A DNA stretch of 64,000 bases. It comes from Candidatus Latescibacterota bacterium (lineage in GTDB: Bacteria > Latescibacterota > UBA2968). How positions within the stretch are numbered: the first letter of the stretch is position 1; the number at the start of each line of letters is the position of its first letter. The notes under the pieces were generated by a model, which searched no databases, was not told the DNA's origin, and saw only the letters and a list, made by a program, of their open reading frames with translations. A program made the position numbers and the translations under genes. The stretch spans positions 1 through 64,000 of the forward strand of contig JAJEHL010000017.1 in the NCBI GenBank assembly GCA_022823725.1, written 5' to 3'. Below are positions 16,186-26,047 of the stretch, in pieces.

Positions 16186-17072
16186 AGATCAAATTCCAAC
16201 ACATCCCGTACAATCCTGACACCCAGACCTATCGGCAACACCCGTCGCGCTTTGCCATGCCCATACGGCAAACCGCAAAAAACCGGGCAGGATACCCGCG
16301 CAACAAAATCATCAATCACATCTTCGACTCGGCCCTCTGTCTCGCGCTCGGGTTCGCAATCCACAAACTCGCCAAATACCACACCTGCAACCCGATCAAA
16401 CACCCCGGCCATCGCCAACTGATTCAGCATCCGATCCACGCGATATGGCGGCTCATTTACATCCTCTATCACCAGCACCGCGCCGTCCAGTACTGGCAAA
16501 AACCGCGTACCCACCAGCGACGCCACCAGCGACAAACACCCCCCAAGTAGCGGGCCATTCACCGCGCCACCGCGCAGAGGCGTTAAACCAACGCCCTCAA
16601 ACCGATGCGAACACACCGCCGCCCACAATGCCTGCTCTGTCTCCTGGTCAACGCCATCCGCCATCACATCCGAACACAGCAAAAACCCGGAAAACGTCAC
16701 CAATCTGGTTCGCGCAAAAATCGCCAACTGCAACGCCGTCGTATCGCTCAGCCCCACCAGCGCCTTTGGATTTTGGGCAATAGACGCCCAATCCAAAAAT
16801 TCCAAAATGCGGGCAGCTCCATACCCGCCGCGCGCGACAAAAATACCCTTCACATCCCCATCGGCAAACATCGCATTCACATCATCTGCACGCGCCCGAT
16901 CTGCCCCCGCCAGGTACCTGTCCCGCGCGTAAAGCGACGCGCCCTCGCGCACGTTAAACCCCTTCGCGCGCAAAAACGCCAGCCCGGGGGCCAACCGCTC
17001 GCGCTCAAAAGACCCGGACGGCGCAATGATGCCAACGGTATCGCCGGGTTGCAATTCAGGAGGTAATCTCAT
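16182..17072 (-). CDS. Muramoyltetrapeptide (LD-)carboxypeptidase, S66 family
   Basis: S66 peptidases remove the terminal D-alanine from murein tetrapeptides during cell-wall recycling in the cytoplasm. The 296-residue protein shows the N-terminal GDTVGIIAPSG start, the nucleophile S109 in GLSDTTAL, the glutamate in VIEDVNEPPYRVDRML and the histidine in LPYGHG, so the Ser-Glu-His triad is complete. No signal peptide is seen, consistent with a recycling role. It overlaps its neighbours by 4 nt on both sides, between an AsmA-like gene and a Mur ligase, so a cell-envelope operon is likely. Confidence 0.85.
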   Translation of the reverse strand: MRLPPELQPGDTVGIIAPSGSFERERLAPGLAFLRAKGFNVREGASLYARDRYLAGADRARADDVNAMFADGDVKGIFVARGGYGAARILEFLDWASIAQNPKALVGLSDTTALQLAIFARTRLVTFSGFLLCSDVMADGVDQETEQALWAAVCSHRFEGVGLTPLRGGAVNGPLLGGCLSLVASLVGTRFLPVLDGAVLVIEDVNEPPYRVDRMLNQLAMAGVFDRVAGVVFGEFVDCEPERETEGRVEDVIDDFVARVSCPVFCGLPYGHGKARRVLPIGLGVRIVRDVLEFDL

Positions 17073-18457
17073 CGCACCCTGCTCTCAATCTGAGATAATA
17101 TATCTCTTGCAAAAACCGTCAGCGAATCATCCCGCGCACCCATTACGATAATGCGATCACCATCCCGCGCCTCTTCGACCAAACGCGCAACAATATCCTC
17201 ACGCCTTTCAATATACTCAGCCCGTCGCCCAGCACGCGCAATCTGATCGATCAAATCCCCCGACGAAATATCCTTTTGCGCTGTTCCCCCAGCATAAAAA
17301 ATCTCCGACATAATCACCAGATCATCCGCATCCATCCCATTGACAAATGCCGAAATCAGCCCACCCATCAAAAACCGCGTTGGCCCAAACCCATGCGGTT
17401 GAAACACCGACAACACGCGCCCAGGCTGCGCCTTTAACGTTGCCAAACTCGCGGCAATTTTATCCGGATTATGTGCAAAATCATCGATCACCGTCACCCC
17501 CTGCGCCTTGCCCACCACCTCCAACCGCCTGCCAATCCCCCGAAAATCACCCAATGCCTCTGCCCCATCCCGCACGCTTATCCCAAGCACCCCACAAGCG
17601 GCAATAGCCGCCGCCGCATTGGCAACATTGTGCTGCCCAGGCACGCGCAACCGACAAGCCTGCCCATTGACAACACACCGCGATCCATCGGGCAACAACG
17701 CGACATCGGCAGCATGCACATCTGCCCCTTCGCAATCCACCCCAAAAGTCACCCGCCGCTTCACCCCCTGCGTCAACGCCATCGACCGCTCGCACACGCG
17801 ATTTACCACCACTGCCTCTCTTGCCCGCGCGCAAAACGCCTCAAAAAGCGACTCTAACTCTGCCATCGGCTTGTGATCCAGCGAAATATTCGTCAACACC
17901 GACACCGTCGGCTCGTACAGCGCAATCGTTCCATCGCTCTCATCAGCCTCAATCACCACCAACTCGGCATCCCCACACAGGGCATTGCCCAACCGCGGAG
18001 GCTGCACCACATCGCGCATCATCCCCCCATTGATCACCGTGGGATCGCGCCCAGTCCTATTCAAAATATGCCCAATCATCCCCGTCACCGTTGATTTTCC
18101 ACTCGTCCCCCCCACAGCAATCCCCGTTCCCCGATGAAAGAGGTCCGCCAGCACTTCAGCCCGCTTGCGAATAGCAATACCGCGATCCAGCCCTGCCTGT
18201 ACATCTAAAATCGTCGGCTCGACCGCACTCGACACCACCAGCACATCCACATCTGCATCCACGCCCGACCCATCCTGCGGAAACAACACCACCCCAAGCG
18301 CCTGTAACCGCGCGTACAAATCCGCATTCTGTCCCTGGTCATAACTGCGATCTGACCCGCGCACCGCATGGCCTTGATGTAACAGCACCTGTGCAATAGC
18401 ACTCATGCCACTGCCACCAATACCGCAAAAGAAAAAAGTTTGTCTATTCATTCCCAA
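17069..18457 (-). CDS. Mur ligase, MurC-like (UDP-MurNAc:L-alanine ligase or recycling ligase)
   Basis: ATP-dependent ligase of the Mur family, 462 residues. The N-terminal Rossmann region FFCGIGGSGMSAIAQVL and the end of the central domain (EADESDGT, LTNISLDHK) match MurC. The P-loop reads GGTSGKST rather than the GTHGKTT of standard MurC. The C-terminal words GIGRRLEVVG and DDFAHNPDKI are shared by MurC and the recycling ligase Mpl. Because it is coupled to an LD-carypeptidase-type recycling gene (S66 peptidase, 4-nt overlap), an Mpl-like or other recycling role is possible. I therefore leave the symbol blank. Confidence 0.75.
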   Translation of the reverse strand: MGMNRQTFFFCGIGGSGMSAIAQVLLHQGHAVRGSDRSYDQGQNADLYARLQALGVVLFPQDGSGVDADVDVLVVSSAVEPTILDVQAGLDRGIAIRKRAEVLADLFHRGTGIAVGGTSGKSTVTGMIGHILNRTGRDPTVINGGMMRDVVQPPRLGNALCGDAELVVIEADESDGTIALYEPTVSVLTNISLDHKPMAELESLFEAFCARAREAVVVNRVCERSMALTQGVKRRVTFGVDCEGADVHAADVALLPDGSRCVVNGQACRLRVPGQHNVANAAAAIAACGVLGISVRDGAEALGDFRGIGRRLEVVGKAQGVTVIDDFAHNPDKIAASLATLKAQPGRVLSVFQPHGFGPTRFLMGGLISAFVNGMDADDLVIMSEIFYAGGTAQKDISSGDLIDQIARAGRRAEYIERREDIVARLVEEARDGDRIIVMGARDDSLTVFARDILSQIESRVR

Positions 18458-18654
18458 TCGCCAATATCTGAAAGCTACGTAATATCCGTTAGAAAATTAT
18501 ACGTTCTTATACCCTTTTTGACAACCGTCCCGGCATCATCATGCCGCGTCGCCCTTATGTTGCGCTTTTCACCTCGCGCATTTTCCCGTATATTCCTGAC
18601 GAACATACACAACAAAAATGAACGCATTGCCCCTACAACCTGAAGGAAATTTTC

Positions 18655-19797
18655 ATGGAAGGCATATATCGCTTCGTTCTCACCGATGTCGAGCGCGCAC
18701 GCTGGACCGAATCGTGGGCCATAGATGAATCCACCTTGCCACTTGGCACAGAACACACATGGCGCGTGCAAAAAACCGCCCTCAAGGGCGGCGTACAAGA
18801 CGGCGTTGATCTCATTGAAATCGACAACGGGGCACTCTCTATATTCATCGTCCCCACGCGCGGCATGGGAATATGGAAAGGCACTTATCGCGGCATACCC
18901 CTGGGCTGGGAATCGCCCGTGCGCGACCTCGTCAACCCGGCCTTTATCGAACTCAACGACCGGGGCGGCCTGGGCTGGCTCAAAGGCTTTAACGAATGGA
19001 TCGTGCGCTGTGGCCTCGACAGCAATGGCGCACCCGGCAGCGACATCGTAATCGACAACAACGGCAACGAAGCCGAAGTCTTTGTCCCCCTGCACGGCAA
19101 AATCGCCAACATACCCGCGCGCCATGTCGAAGTGCAAATCGACCTGACACCGCCCCATCGCATCACCGTATTGGGTATCGTTGATGAAACCATGATGTTT
19201 GGTCCTGCGCTGCGCCTCACCACAGCCATATCGACCGAACTCGGCAGCAACAACTTCACCATAGCTGATCAAGTCACCAACCTCAACGACAAACCCGCTG
19301 AAATGCAACTGCTCTACCACTGCAACTACGGCGCCCCCATCCTCGAAGAAGGCGCATCCATCGCAACACCGCACAAAACCGTCTCTCCACGCGACCCACG
19401 CGCAGAGGAAGGCATCGACACGTTCGACAAATGCCTCGGCCCCACCCCGGGTTATATTGAACAAGTTTATTTTTACGAACTTGCTGGCAACAGCGAAGGC
19501 AACACATCTGTCCTGCTCAAAAACGCCGAAGGTGACCTCGGGGCTTCGCTCCACTACGCCCTCAAACAAATGCCGTACTTTACCCTCTGGAAAAACACCG
19601 CAGCAACCCGGGATGGATACGTCGTGGGCCTCGAACCCGCCACCAACTATCCCAACGCCAAAAGCGTTGAACGCGACGCCGGACGCGTCATCACACTCAA
19701 CAGCGGCGAAACCCAGCACTGCGACCTCACCATCGCTGTTCACGACACAAAAAGCAGCGTACAGGCCGCAGAGCGTGAAATCGAACAAATGAAATAA
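18655..19797 (+). CDS. DUF4432 / aldose-epimerase-like protein
   Basis: This 380-residue protein is of the galactose mutarotase-like superfamily, close to DUF4432. Recognisable words are VPTRGMGIWKG, the histidine-containing LLYHCNYGAP and VGLEPATNYPNAK with the glutamate used as base in mutarotases. The probable role is epimerisation or binding of a sugar, perhaps a sugar acid; the substrate is unknown. A ribosome site AAGGAA precedes the ATG. It is divergent from the Mur operon (197 nt apart) and the YkgJ-like gene follows after 15 nt. Confidence 0.75.
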   Translation: MEGIYRFVLTDVERARWTESWAIDESTLPLGTEHTWRVQKTALKGGVQDGVDLIEIDNGALSIFIVPTRGMGIWKGTYRGIPLGWESPVRDLVNPAFIELNDRGGLGWLKGFNEWIVRCGLDSNGAPGSDIVIDNNGNEAEVFVPLHGKIANIPARHVEVQIDLTPPHRITVLGIVDETMMFGPALRLTTAISTELGSNNFTIADQVTNLNDKPAEMQLLYHCNYGAPILEEGASIATPHKTVSPRDPRAEEGIDTFDKCLGPTPGYIEQVYFYELAGNSEGNTSVLLKNAEGDLGASLHYALKQMPYFTLWKNTAATRDGYVVGLEPATNYPNAKSVERDAGRVITLNSGETQHCDLTIAVHDTKSSVQAAEREIEQMK

Positions 19798-19812
19798 GAA
19801 CAGGACTTTCCC

Positions 19813-20154
19813 ATGCCCAGAACCTTTGGCAAAATGTGCGAACAAGCCATAGGCAAAGTGCGACGCTTTTTACTGATGCGATTTCGCAAAGCCTATGTCG
19901 TGCAACAAGAAAAAAACCGACAGGGAGAATGCAACCAGTGTGGCAACTGCTGTGAACTCCTGTTCAAATGTCCGTTTCTCATCAAAAATGACACCGGAGA
20001 TACCCTCTGTAGCATCTACGAAAACCGCCCCAAACAATGCGCGGCATTTCCAATTGACACGCGGTGTTTATCAGAAGTTGACTTCGACTGCACGTACACC
20101 TTTGGCACAGAGCCTGCCGTGTTGCAGATAGACAACGTAAAAAGTGAAACATAA
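19813..20154 (+). CDS. YkgJ-family cysteine-cluster protein
   Basis: This 113-residue protein has the CNQCGNCCELLFKCPFL motif and the later YENRPKQCAAFPID, the cysteine pattern of the YkgJ/UPF0153 family, believed to bind iron or zinc. The N-terminal 30 residues are basic (KVRRFLLMRFRK). The molecular role is unknown. It probably shares a transcript with the DUF4432 gene. A GC-rich hairpin element (20171-20188) follows it. Confidence 0.75.
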   Translation: MPRTFGKMCEQAIGKVRRFLLMRFRKAYVVQQEKNRQGECNQCGNCCELLFKCPFLIKNDTGDTLCSIYENRPKQCAAFPIDTRCLSEVDFDCTYTFGTEPAVLQIDNVKSET

Positions 20155-20170
20155 GAGACTTTCGACGGGC

Positions 20171-20188
20171 GGGCACAGGAGCCTGCCC
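20171..20188. repeat. Short GC-rich palindromic element
   Basis: GGGCA (20171-20175) pairs with TGCCC (20184-20188) around AGG/CCT. The wider words GGGCGGGC and CCTGCCC also appear in the hairpin at 40209-40243, which suggests a dispersed palindromic repeat family rather than a gene-specific signal. No T run follows. Confidence 0.4.
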
Positions 20189-20229
20189 TACAACGGAACC
20201 GAAAACCGCCTTCTCGCGTCATAAAAACC

Positions 20230-20892
20230 ATGCGCCATTTCTACCTCTTACTCCTGATAATTTCAGCACCCAGCCTGGCCCAATTGCAAGAGCCGCCCGC
20301 GGCATTCACCATCGCGCGCCTCAAATACGACGGCGGCGGCGACTGGTACAATGGCCCAACAGAAATCCCCAACCTGCTCGCGTTTATCAGACAACACACG
20401 CCCATCCGCACCGCCGAACAAGAAGCCCAGGTCGCGCTTACCGACGAACACCTCTTTGCCTATCCCGTTCTATTTCTCACAGGACACGGCAACATCCGAT
20501 TCTCCGAAGAGGAACTGCGGCGCTTGCGCCTCTATCTCGAACGCGGCGGATTTCTCTTCGCCAACGACGACTACGGCCTGGACGAATCCTTTCGCAGGGA
20601 ACTCAAACGCGCATTCCCCGACAAAAAACTCGTCCAATTGCCCCCGTCTTTTGGCCTCTTCAAGACACCATTTCACTTTCCAAACGGCTTGCCAAAAATC
20701 CACGAACACGACGGTGACCCACCTCAGGCTCTGGGTCTATTTCACGAAGACCGCCTGATCGTCTTTTACAACACGAGCAGCGACATCGCCGATGGATGGG
20801 ATGATCCCGACGTACACAACGACCCGCCCGAAAAAAGACAAGAAGCCCTCAAAATGGGCACCAACATCATTGTCTGGGCGCTAACGCATTGA
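20230..20892 (+). CDS. Exported DUF4159 protein
   Basis: This 220-residue protein has a cleavable-looking signal peptide (LLLLIISAPSLAQ) and the DUF4159 pattern: FTIARLKYDGGGDWYNGP, LTGHGNIRFSEEEL and YLERGGFLFANDDYG, then RELKRAFPD. The fold is glutamine-amidotransferase-like, but function is unknown. In several FCB-type phyla DUF4159 genes stand next to MoxR, DUF4175 and TPR genes. Here DUF4175 follows after 10 nt and MoxR lies beyond the island, so this is the first gene of an interrupted envelope operon. Confidence 0.75.
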   Translation: MRHFYLLLLIISAPSLAQLQEPPAAFTIARLKYDGGGDWYNGPTEIPNLLAFIRQHTPIRTAEQEAQVALTDEHLFAYPVLFLTGHGNIRFSEEELRRLRLYLERGGFLFANDDYGLDESFRRELKRAFPDKKLVQLPPSFGLFKTPFHFPNGLPKIHEHDGDPPQALGLFHEDRLIVFYNTSSDIADGWDDPDVHNDPPEKRQEALKMGTNIIVWALTH

Positions 20893-20902
20893 CCACTGTC
20901 TC

Positions 20903-23900
20903 ATGACCTCACACTCAGCACATCAAAAACTCACCCACCGCCTCACAAGACTGCGCACCCTGCTCGCGGCGAATCGGGCACTAACAGGCGTGGGCCTCGC
21001 GCTGATATTTATCCTCAGCGCGGGCATTGCCCTCGTCATCCTCGAATCGATATTCTACCTGCGCCCAATCCTCAAAATTGTCTTAGAGAGTTTGTGCGCC
21101 CTGTGCCTCTTATACCTGCTCGCCCGCTTCTGCATCATGCCATTTATCCGCCCGCCCAGCCTGGACCAGATGGCACTGCGCGTGGAACAACACTTTGGCG
21201 GCCTCCAGCAACACCTGATCAACGCGCTCCAACTGTGGCGACAAAGAGACCGTGAAGAACACGCCACCGCACTCGTCGATGCCGCAATCATCCAGGCAGA
21301 ACGCGCCACACAGCATCTTCCGTATGAAAAACTCATCAACCGCAAACCACCTATCCGCGCAGCCACGGCAGTTGTCGTACTCGCCCTCGTCGCGCTCTTG
21401 CTCCACGCGGGTTGGCCCACAGCTTTATCCGGCGCAGCCCAACGCCTCACAAACCCGCAAACCCCATACACCCGCCCCGCAGACACGTACATAATTTTGC
21501 AACCGGGCAATGTCGAAATCATCGGCGGGGAACCCCTTACACTCACCGCACAATTTGCGGGCATTGTTCCGCGCACTGCGCGTCTCTATATCCGCGAAAA
21601 AGGCGTACAAACGTGGGCTTCCTTTGCCTTGCCTGTCAAACAAGCGGGCGCATCTCATCACTTTCCCAATATTACGCGATCCTTTGACTACCGCCTATCT
21701 GCCCACGACGCGCAAACCCCCACCTACACCGCAACCGTACACCCGCGCCCCATTGTCACGCGCATCTCGCACCGCGACCGATTTCCGCCGCATACAGCCA
21801 TGCCCGACCGCATTGAGCAACAGGGCGGCGACATAATTGTACCAACCGGCACAGAAATCTCATTGACCATCGAAGCCAACAAACCCCTCGAATCGGCCTC
21901 GCTCGTATTTGACGACGCAACCGAATTACCCGCCGCAGTATCTTCATCGCTTGCACAGACGACCCTGACAGTCAAAAAAGATGGACGCTATCGCGTACAC
22001 TTGCGCGATCACCAGATGATCGCCAACAAAGACCCCGTAACCTATCGCATTGTCGCGCTACCCGATCAACCGCCCGACGTGCGCCTGTTGCGCCCGGGAC
22101 AAGACATCGACCTCACAGAATCGATGCGCGTCTCCCTCGTTGCCGAAGCCTTTGACGACTACGGCATCTCGCGCCTGCAACTCAGATACCAGAAAGACGA
22201 CGACACAGACCACATCCTTCCAATTATCACAACACCCGGGCGCGAAATTGAGACATCCTATCACTGGGACATGTCCAACCTCGACTTGCTACCGGGCGAT
22301 CAAATCACCTACAGAATCCGCGCTTACGACAACAATCCCAGGCCCTCTTATGGGGAAACAGCTACCTTTACAATTCGCATGCCCAGCCTGTTTGAAATCC
22401 ATCGAGAAGCGGACAAAACACAGCGCGAAAGCATCGACGAGATCGAAGCCGTGCAACAACGCGGGCGCGAACTCGACACGCGCCTCAAAGAACTCGCCCG
22501 CGATATGCTCTCCAAAGACAATCTCGATTGGCAGGAAAAACGCGAACTCGAAAAAGCGCGTCAAACGCAGGAAAAACTCTCCGAACAAATTGAATCCACA
22601 GCCGAACAACTCGAACGCGCACTCGACCGCCTGCAAGAAAGCGGATTGCTCGAAGACGATACCCTGCAAAAACTCGAAGAACTACAAACATTGCTCTCGC
22701 AAATCCGCACGCCAGAACTCGATGATGTCATGAAAAAACTGGACGAAGCCATCAAAAGTACCGATGCAAACATGGTGCGCGAAGCCCTTGAACAATTTCA
22801 GCAAGAGCGCGAAAAATTCCGCGAAACCCTCGACCGCACCCTCGCCTTACTCCAGCGCGTTCAACAACAACAAACCCTCGACGCGCTCAACCAAAAACTC
22901 GAAGAACTCGCCCATGCTCAGGATCAGATCACGCAAAATATCGAACGCGAACCCGCCGAAGAACTCGCCCGCCGCCAGACGCGGATCGCCCGAGACACCG
23001 AACAATTGCACACAGAACTTCAACAGGCAGCACAAAAAATGGACAGTCCCACCGATGGCGATCTCGACCAAATCGCCAATACAATGAAAAATAAACAACT
23101 CACCCCCCGCATGGATCAAGTGCGCCAGAACCTCGCCCAGGGGCAACGACAAAGTGCGCGCTCAGGTAGCGACTCTCTCGCCCGGGATTTACAAAACCTG
23201 AACCAGAGACTCGCGCAGACCCGGCAGCGTTTTATCCAGCGCCAAAAAGAAGAAATCGCCAGAGAACTCAACCGCGTATTGCACGATCTCCTCACCTTAT
23301 CCCAGGCACAGGAACGCACGGCACAGCGCGCCAATGAGGCGGGAAGCCGCGATGACACCGCGCCCCTCGCGCTGGACCAGGCGCGTGCGATGACCGGGGC
23401 ATCGCGCATGGCACAACGCCTGATGGACGCCTCGCAAAAAACCTTCTTCATGCCCCCCAGCGCACAGGCAGCTCTCGGTCAGGCCCTGAACAAGATGGAA
23501 GGCGCTGCCGAACAACTCAACGCGGGCAATGCCAGTCAAGCGGCTCAACTCGCCCGCGAAGCCATGGGAGAAATCAATCGCGGAGCCATGATGGTACAAA
23601 ACGCACTGGGACAACTCGCCTCGTCAGAATCGGGCACGGGCTTTGAAGAAATGATGGCGAAAATGGCCCAACTCGCACAACAACAGGGGGAACTCAACGC
23701 CCAAACTGAAAATCTATTTGGGCAATCCGGACAAAGCGGCCAACCCTCGTGGCAAAAACTCGCGGCTCAACAGCGCGCCATACAGGACGCGCTCAATGCC
23801 CTGCGCGGCGAATTGGCACGGCAACAGCGCGAAATGCTCGGCGACCTGGGCAAAATTGCCAGCGACATGCGTGAAACCGCGCGCGAACTTCTCCAACGCC

Positions 23901-24193
23901 GGGTCGCCCCCCAAACCCTCATGCGACAGCGACAAATCCTCTCCCGTATGCTCGACGCCCAGCAGGCGATGAGATCGCGCGGAAAAAGTAAAAAAAGACA
24001 GGCGCGCACGGGCGAAAATCTGACCTATCGCGGACCGGGATCGCTCCCCGCAGATTTAGGAGTAGCCGACAACCCCCTGCGACTTATGATGCGCGACGCC
24101 CTCAAAGAAGGGTATTCACCCGAATATCAGGCCCTCATCCGGCGGTATTTTGAAAACTTGATTGAAGATGCGAAAAAGACAACGGACAAATAG
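20903..24193 (+). CDS. DUF4175 membrane protein with a long coiled-coil region
   Basis: This 1096-residue protein has two N-terminal membrane helices (GVGLALIFILSAGIALVILE and the ILKIVLESLCALCLLYLLA region) and a third near residue 155-170. Ig-like beta segments follow. From about residue 490 to the end it is almost entirely glutamine- and glutamate-rich heptad-like helix. This layout matches DUF4175 family proteins. It probably acts as a large periplasm-facing scaffold with the MoxR ATPase and DUF4159 proteins. The next gene overlaps its end by 26 nt. Complete. Confidence 0.75.
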   Translation: MTSHSAHQKLTHRLTRLRTLLAANRALTGVGLALIFILSAGIALVILESIFYLRPILKIVLESLCALCLLYLLARFCIMPFIRPPSLDQMALRVEQHFGGLQQHLINALQLWRQRDREEHATALVDAAIIQAERATQHLPYEKLINRKPPIRAATAVVVLALVALLLHAGWPTALSGAAQRLTNPQTPYTRPADTYIILQPGNVEIIGGEPLTLTAQFAGIVPRTARLYIREKGVQTWASFALPVKQAGASHHFPNITRSFDYRLSAHDAQTPTYTATVHPRPIVTRISHRDRFPPHTAMPDRIEQQGGDIIVPTGTEISLTIEANKPLESASLVFDDATELPAAVSSSLAQTTLTVKKDGRYRVHLRDHQMIANKDPVTYRIVALPDQPPDVRLLRPGQDIDLTESMRVSLVAEAFDDYGISRLQLRYQKDDDTDHILPIITTPGREIETSYHWDMSNLDLLPGDQITYRIRAYDNNPRPSYGETATFTIRMPSLFEIHREADKTQRESIDEIEAVQQRGRELDTRLKELARDMLSKDNLDWQEKRELEKARQTQEKLSEQIESTAEQLERALDRLQESGLLEDDTLQKLEELQTLLSQIRTPELDDVMKKLDEAIKSTDANMVREALEQFQQEREKFRETLDRTLALLQRVQQQQTLDALNQKLEELAHAQDQITQNIEREPAEELARRQTRIARDTEQLHTELQQAAQKMDSPTDGDLDQIANTMKNKQLTPRMDQVRQNLAQGQRQSARSGSDSLARDLQNLNQRLAQTRQRFIQRQKEEIARELNRVLHDLLTLSQAQERTAQRANEAGSRDDTAPLALDQARAMTGASRMAQRLMDASQKTFFMPPSAQAALGQALNKMEGAAEQLNAGNASQAAQLAREAMGEINRGAMMVQNALGQLASSESGTGFEEMMAKMAQLAQQQGELNAQTENLFGQSGQSGQPSWQKLAAQQRAIQDALNALRGELARQQREMLGDLGKIASDMRETARELLQRRVAPQTLMRQRQILSRMLDAQQAMRSRGKSKKRQARTGENLTYRGPGSLPADLGVADNPLRLMMRDALKEGYSPEYQALIRRYFENLIEDAKKTTDK

Positions 24194-25997
24194 AATTTGG
24201 TTTTTTCGAGGTAGTTGCTATATCGCCATCCTCCTCTTATTCGCGGGGATTGCCACCGCATCTACCGAGCAGATCAACGCCGCGATCCAGCGTGCGATAG
24301 CCCTTGAAGCCAAAAAGGACTTCACAAGCGCGATCCACATCTACCGCGGCCTCTACATCCAGCATCCCCATCGCGCCGACCTTCTCATGCGCCTCGAATC
24401 CGCACTATCGCGGGCGGGCAGGCATGACGAAGTCGCTGCGCTGTTGCGCCAGCGTCTGTCGTCTGTTCCAAACGATAACAACGCGCGCCTTCGCCTGGGT
24501 ATCGCCCTCTTTGAACTGGGCCAAATAGATTCCGCAGCCGCATCCTGGGAACCTCTGCTCCAGAAGGCGACGACCACACATCCCTTTGCCATCGTAGCCG
24601 ACCGCTATCGCAAGCGCAACCTCGACAAACGCGCCGAACAGATCTATCGCCGAGCGAGAACCACACTTAAAAAAACAACGCTTTTTGCCCGCGAACTCGC
24701 CGAACTCGCCGAACGCCGCGCCCATTATCCCGACGCTGTGCGCGAATATCTAATCTGGATTCAGCAAAACCCACAGTACCGCACACACGTTGAAGCGCGC
24801 CTGCGCGATTTTGCCCAAAACGGCGACCAGCACGCCGAGATCTTTGCCCTCCTCTCATCGCCCAGTGATCAAACCCATCTCAGTCTGCTGATCGAATACG
24901 CCCTGCCCGCTGGATTTGTCGCGCAAACACTCGACCTTTTGCTCTCGCCCAACGCGCCCACAGAAAATAACTGGAATTATCTGTTCCGCATTGCACACTA
25001 TGCCCTCGACAATGAAAATCCCACAACCGCCATAGCTGCTTATCGTGCGATATGCGACCGCGCAGACCGTCCCGACCTTATGGCGCGCGCACAATTGGGC
25101 CTGGGCAAAGCACATCAGCTTGCAAACCGCCCCGCCGATGCACAGACCCACTACAGCGACCTCATCACCCGTTATCCCAACCGCGCAGAGGCCGACGAAG
25201 CCCGCTTTCTCGTGGGTCTCATCTTGCGCGACCACCTCAACGACGCCGCAGGTGCCCAACAGGCATTTCAAAACCTGATCCAGACCCATCGGCGCAGCAC
25301 CTGGCGATACAAGGCACTATTTGCACTCGCCGAAGGACATCTACAGGCGAACAGCACAGATAAGACGCGGAACATCTACCACCAGATCATCGCCGAAAGA
25401 GCAACCGCCTCCGAAGCAACCGAAGCCCGCTTTCGCCTCGCCGAATTGCATTTTCTAACAGACCAGATCGACAAAGCACAAACCCTGCTCAACGCTGTAC
25501 TCAAAACACATCTCAACCGCGACATCATCAACGACGCCATTGCCCTATCCGCGCTATTACAAGAAGGCCAGCGCGCAGACGCAACCCTGCTCAGCGCGTA
25601 TGCGAATGCCTGCCTCAAGCTGCGCCAAAAAGATCAAAACGGAGCATTGCGCGCTTTTGAAGCCCTTCACCTCGCCCATCCGCAATCCTTTCTCGCGGAT
25701 CGCTTGCTCGACCATCAGGCAAAAATATACGCTGACCAGAAACGCTATCCACAAGCCCTTCAGACCTATCGCAAACTCATCGCCACGCAACCCCATAGTC
25801 CGCTTTCTCCCGCCGCATATATCGCACAGGGCGCGATCTACGACAAATACCTCGGACAATATTACGACGCGCAAAAAATCTATGAAACCCTGCTCGTCAA
25901 CTATCCCCTGAGCCTCGAAGCCGACATAGCCCGCGAGCGATTGCGAAACCTCCGGCAAAAAATCCAGATTCTCGAAAAAACAAAGGAAGCGGGATGA
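24168..25997 (+). CDS. Exported tetratricopeptide-repeat protein
   Basis: This 609-residue protein (ATG 24168) has a signal peptide or membrane anchor (CYIAILLLFAGIATAST) followed by a run of TPR units. Visible helix pairs include AIALEAKKDFTSAIHIYRGL, ALFELGQIDSAAASWEPLL and YPQALQTYRKLIATQPHSP. Such outer-membrane-lipoprotein-like TPR proteins act as assembly scaffolds. It overlaps DUF4175 by 26 nt. Its stop codon TGA (25995-25997) lies within the 17-nt word AAAGGAAGCGGGATGAA, which is the left edge of the inserted island. The natural next gene starts at the matching word near 40356. Confidence 0.75.
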   Translation: MRKRQRTNRIWFFRGSCYIAILLLFAGIATASTEQINAAIQRAIALEAKKDFTSAIHIYRGLYIQHPHRADLLMRLESALSRAGRHDEVAALLRQRLSSVPNDNNARLRLGIALFELGQIDSAAASWEPLLQKATTTHPFAIVADRYRKRNLDKRAEQIYRRARTTLKKTTLFARELAELAERRAHYPDAVREYLIWIQQNPQYRTHVEARLRDFAQNGDQHAEIFALLSSPSDQTHLSLLIEYALPAGFVAQTLDLLLSPNAPTENNWNYLFRIAHYALDNENPTTAIAAYRAICDRADRPDLMARAQLGLGKAHQLANRPADAQTHYSDLITRYPNRAEADEARFLVGLILRDHLNDAAGAQQAFQNLIQTHRRSTWRYKALFALAEGHLQANSTDKTRNIYHQIIAERATASEATEARFRLAELHFLTDQIDKAQTLLNAVLKTHLNRDIINDAIALSALLQEGQRADATLLSAYANACLKLRQKDQNGALRAFEALHLAHPQSFLADRLLDHQAKIYADQKRYPQALQTYRKLIATQPHSPLSPAAYIAQGAIYDKYLGQYYDAQKIYETLLVNYPLSLEADIARERLRNLRQKIQILEKTKEAG

Positions 25998-25998
25998 A
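25975..25998 (+). repeat. Left edge direct repeat of the accessory island
   Basis: Six A, one base, then AAAGGAAGCGGGATGAA. This matches 40337-40360 at 23 of 24 positions. It contains the TPR stop and an overlapping ATG (ATGA). Confidence 0.85.
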
Positions 25999-26047
25999 AA
26001 CACCTATCACACCCGGTGAAATTCTCCTGGAGGAGTACGCACCATGA
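25994..26047 (+). pseudogene. Truncated 5' end of a higA-like antitoxin gene
   Basis: ATG at 25994 opens [17 protein letters not shown] and then stops. This is nearly the same as the start of the full HigA at 30493 ([18 protein letters not shown]), with high nucleotide identity over about 40 bases. The rest of the gene is missing. Its TGA overlaps the lipase ATG at 26044, and its GGAGGAG (26029-26035) now serves as the lipase ribosome site. It could therefore act as a 17-residue leader ORF for the lipase. Confidence 0.7.

Noticed and set aside
18475-19845. 456-codon minus-strand frame
   Set aside because: It is antisense to the well-recognised DUF4432 gene and has no family features; it reflects GC-rich codon use on the other strand.
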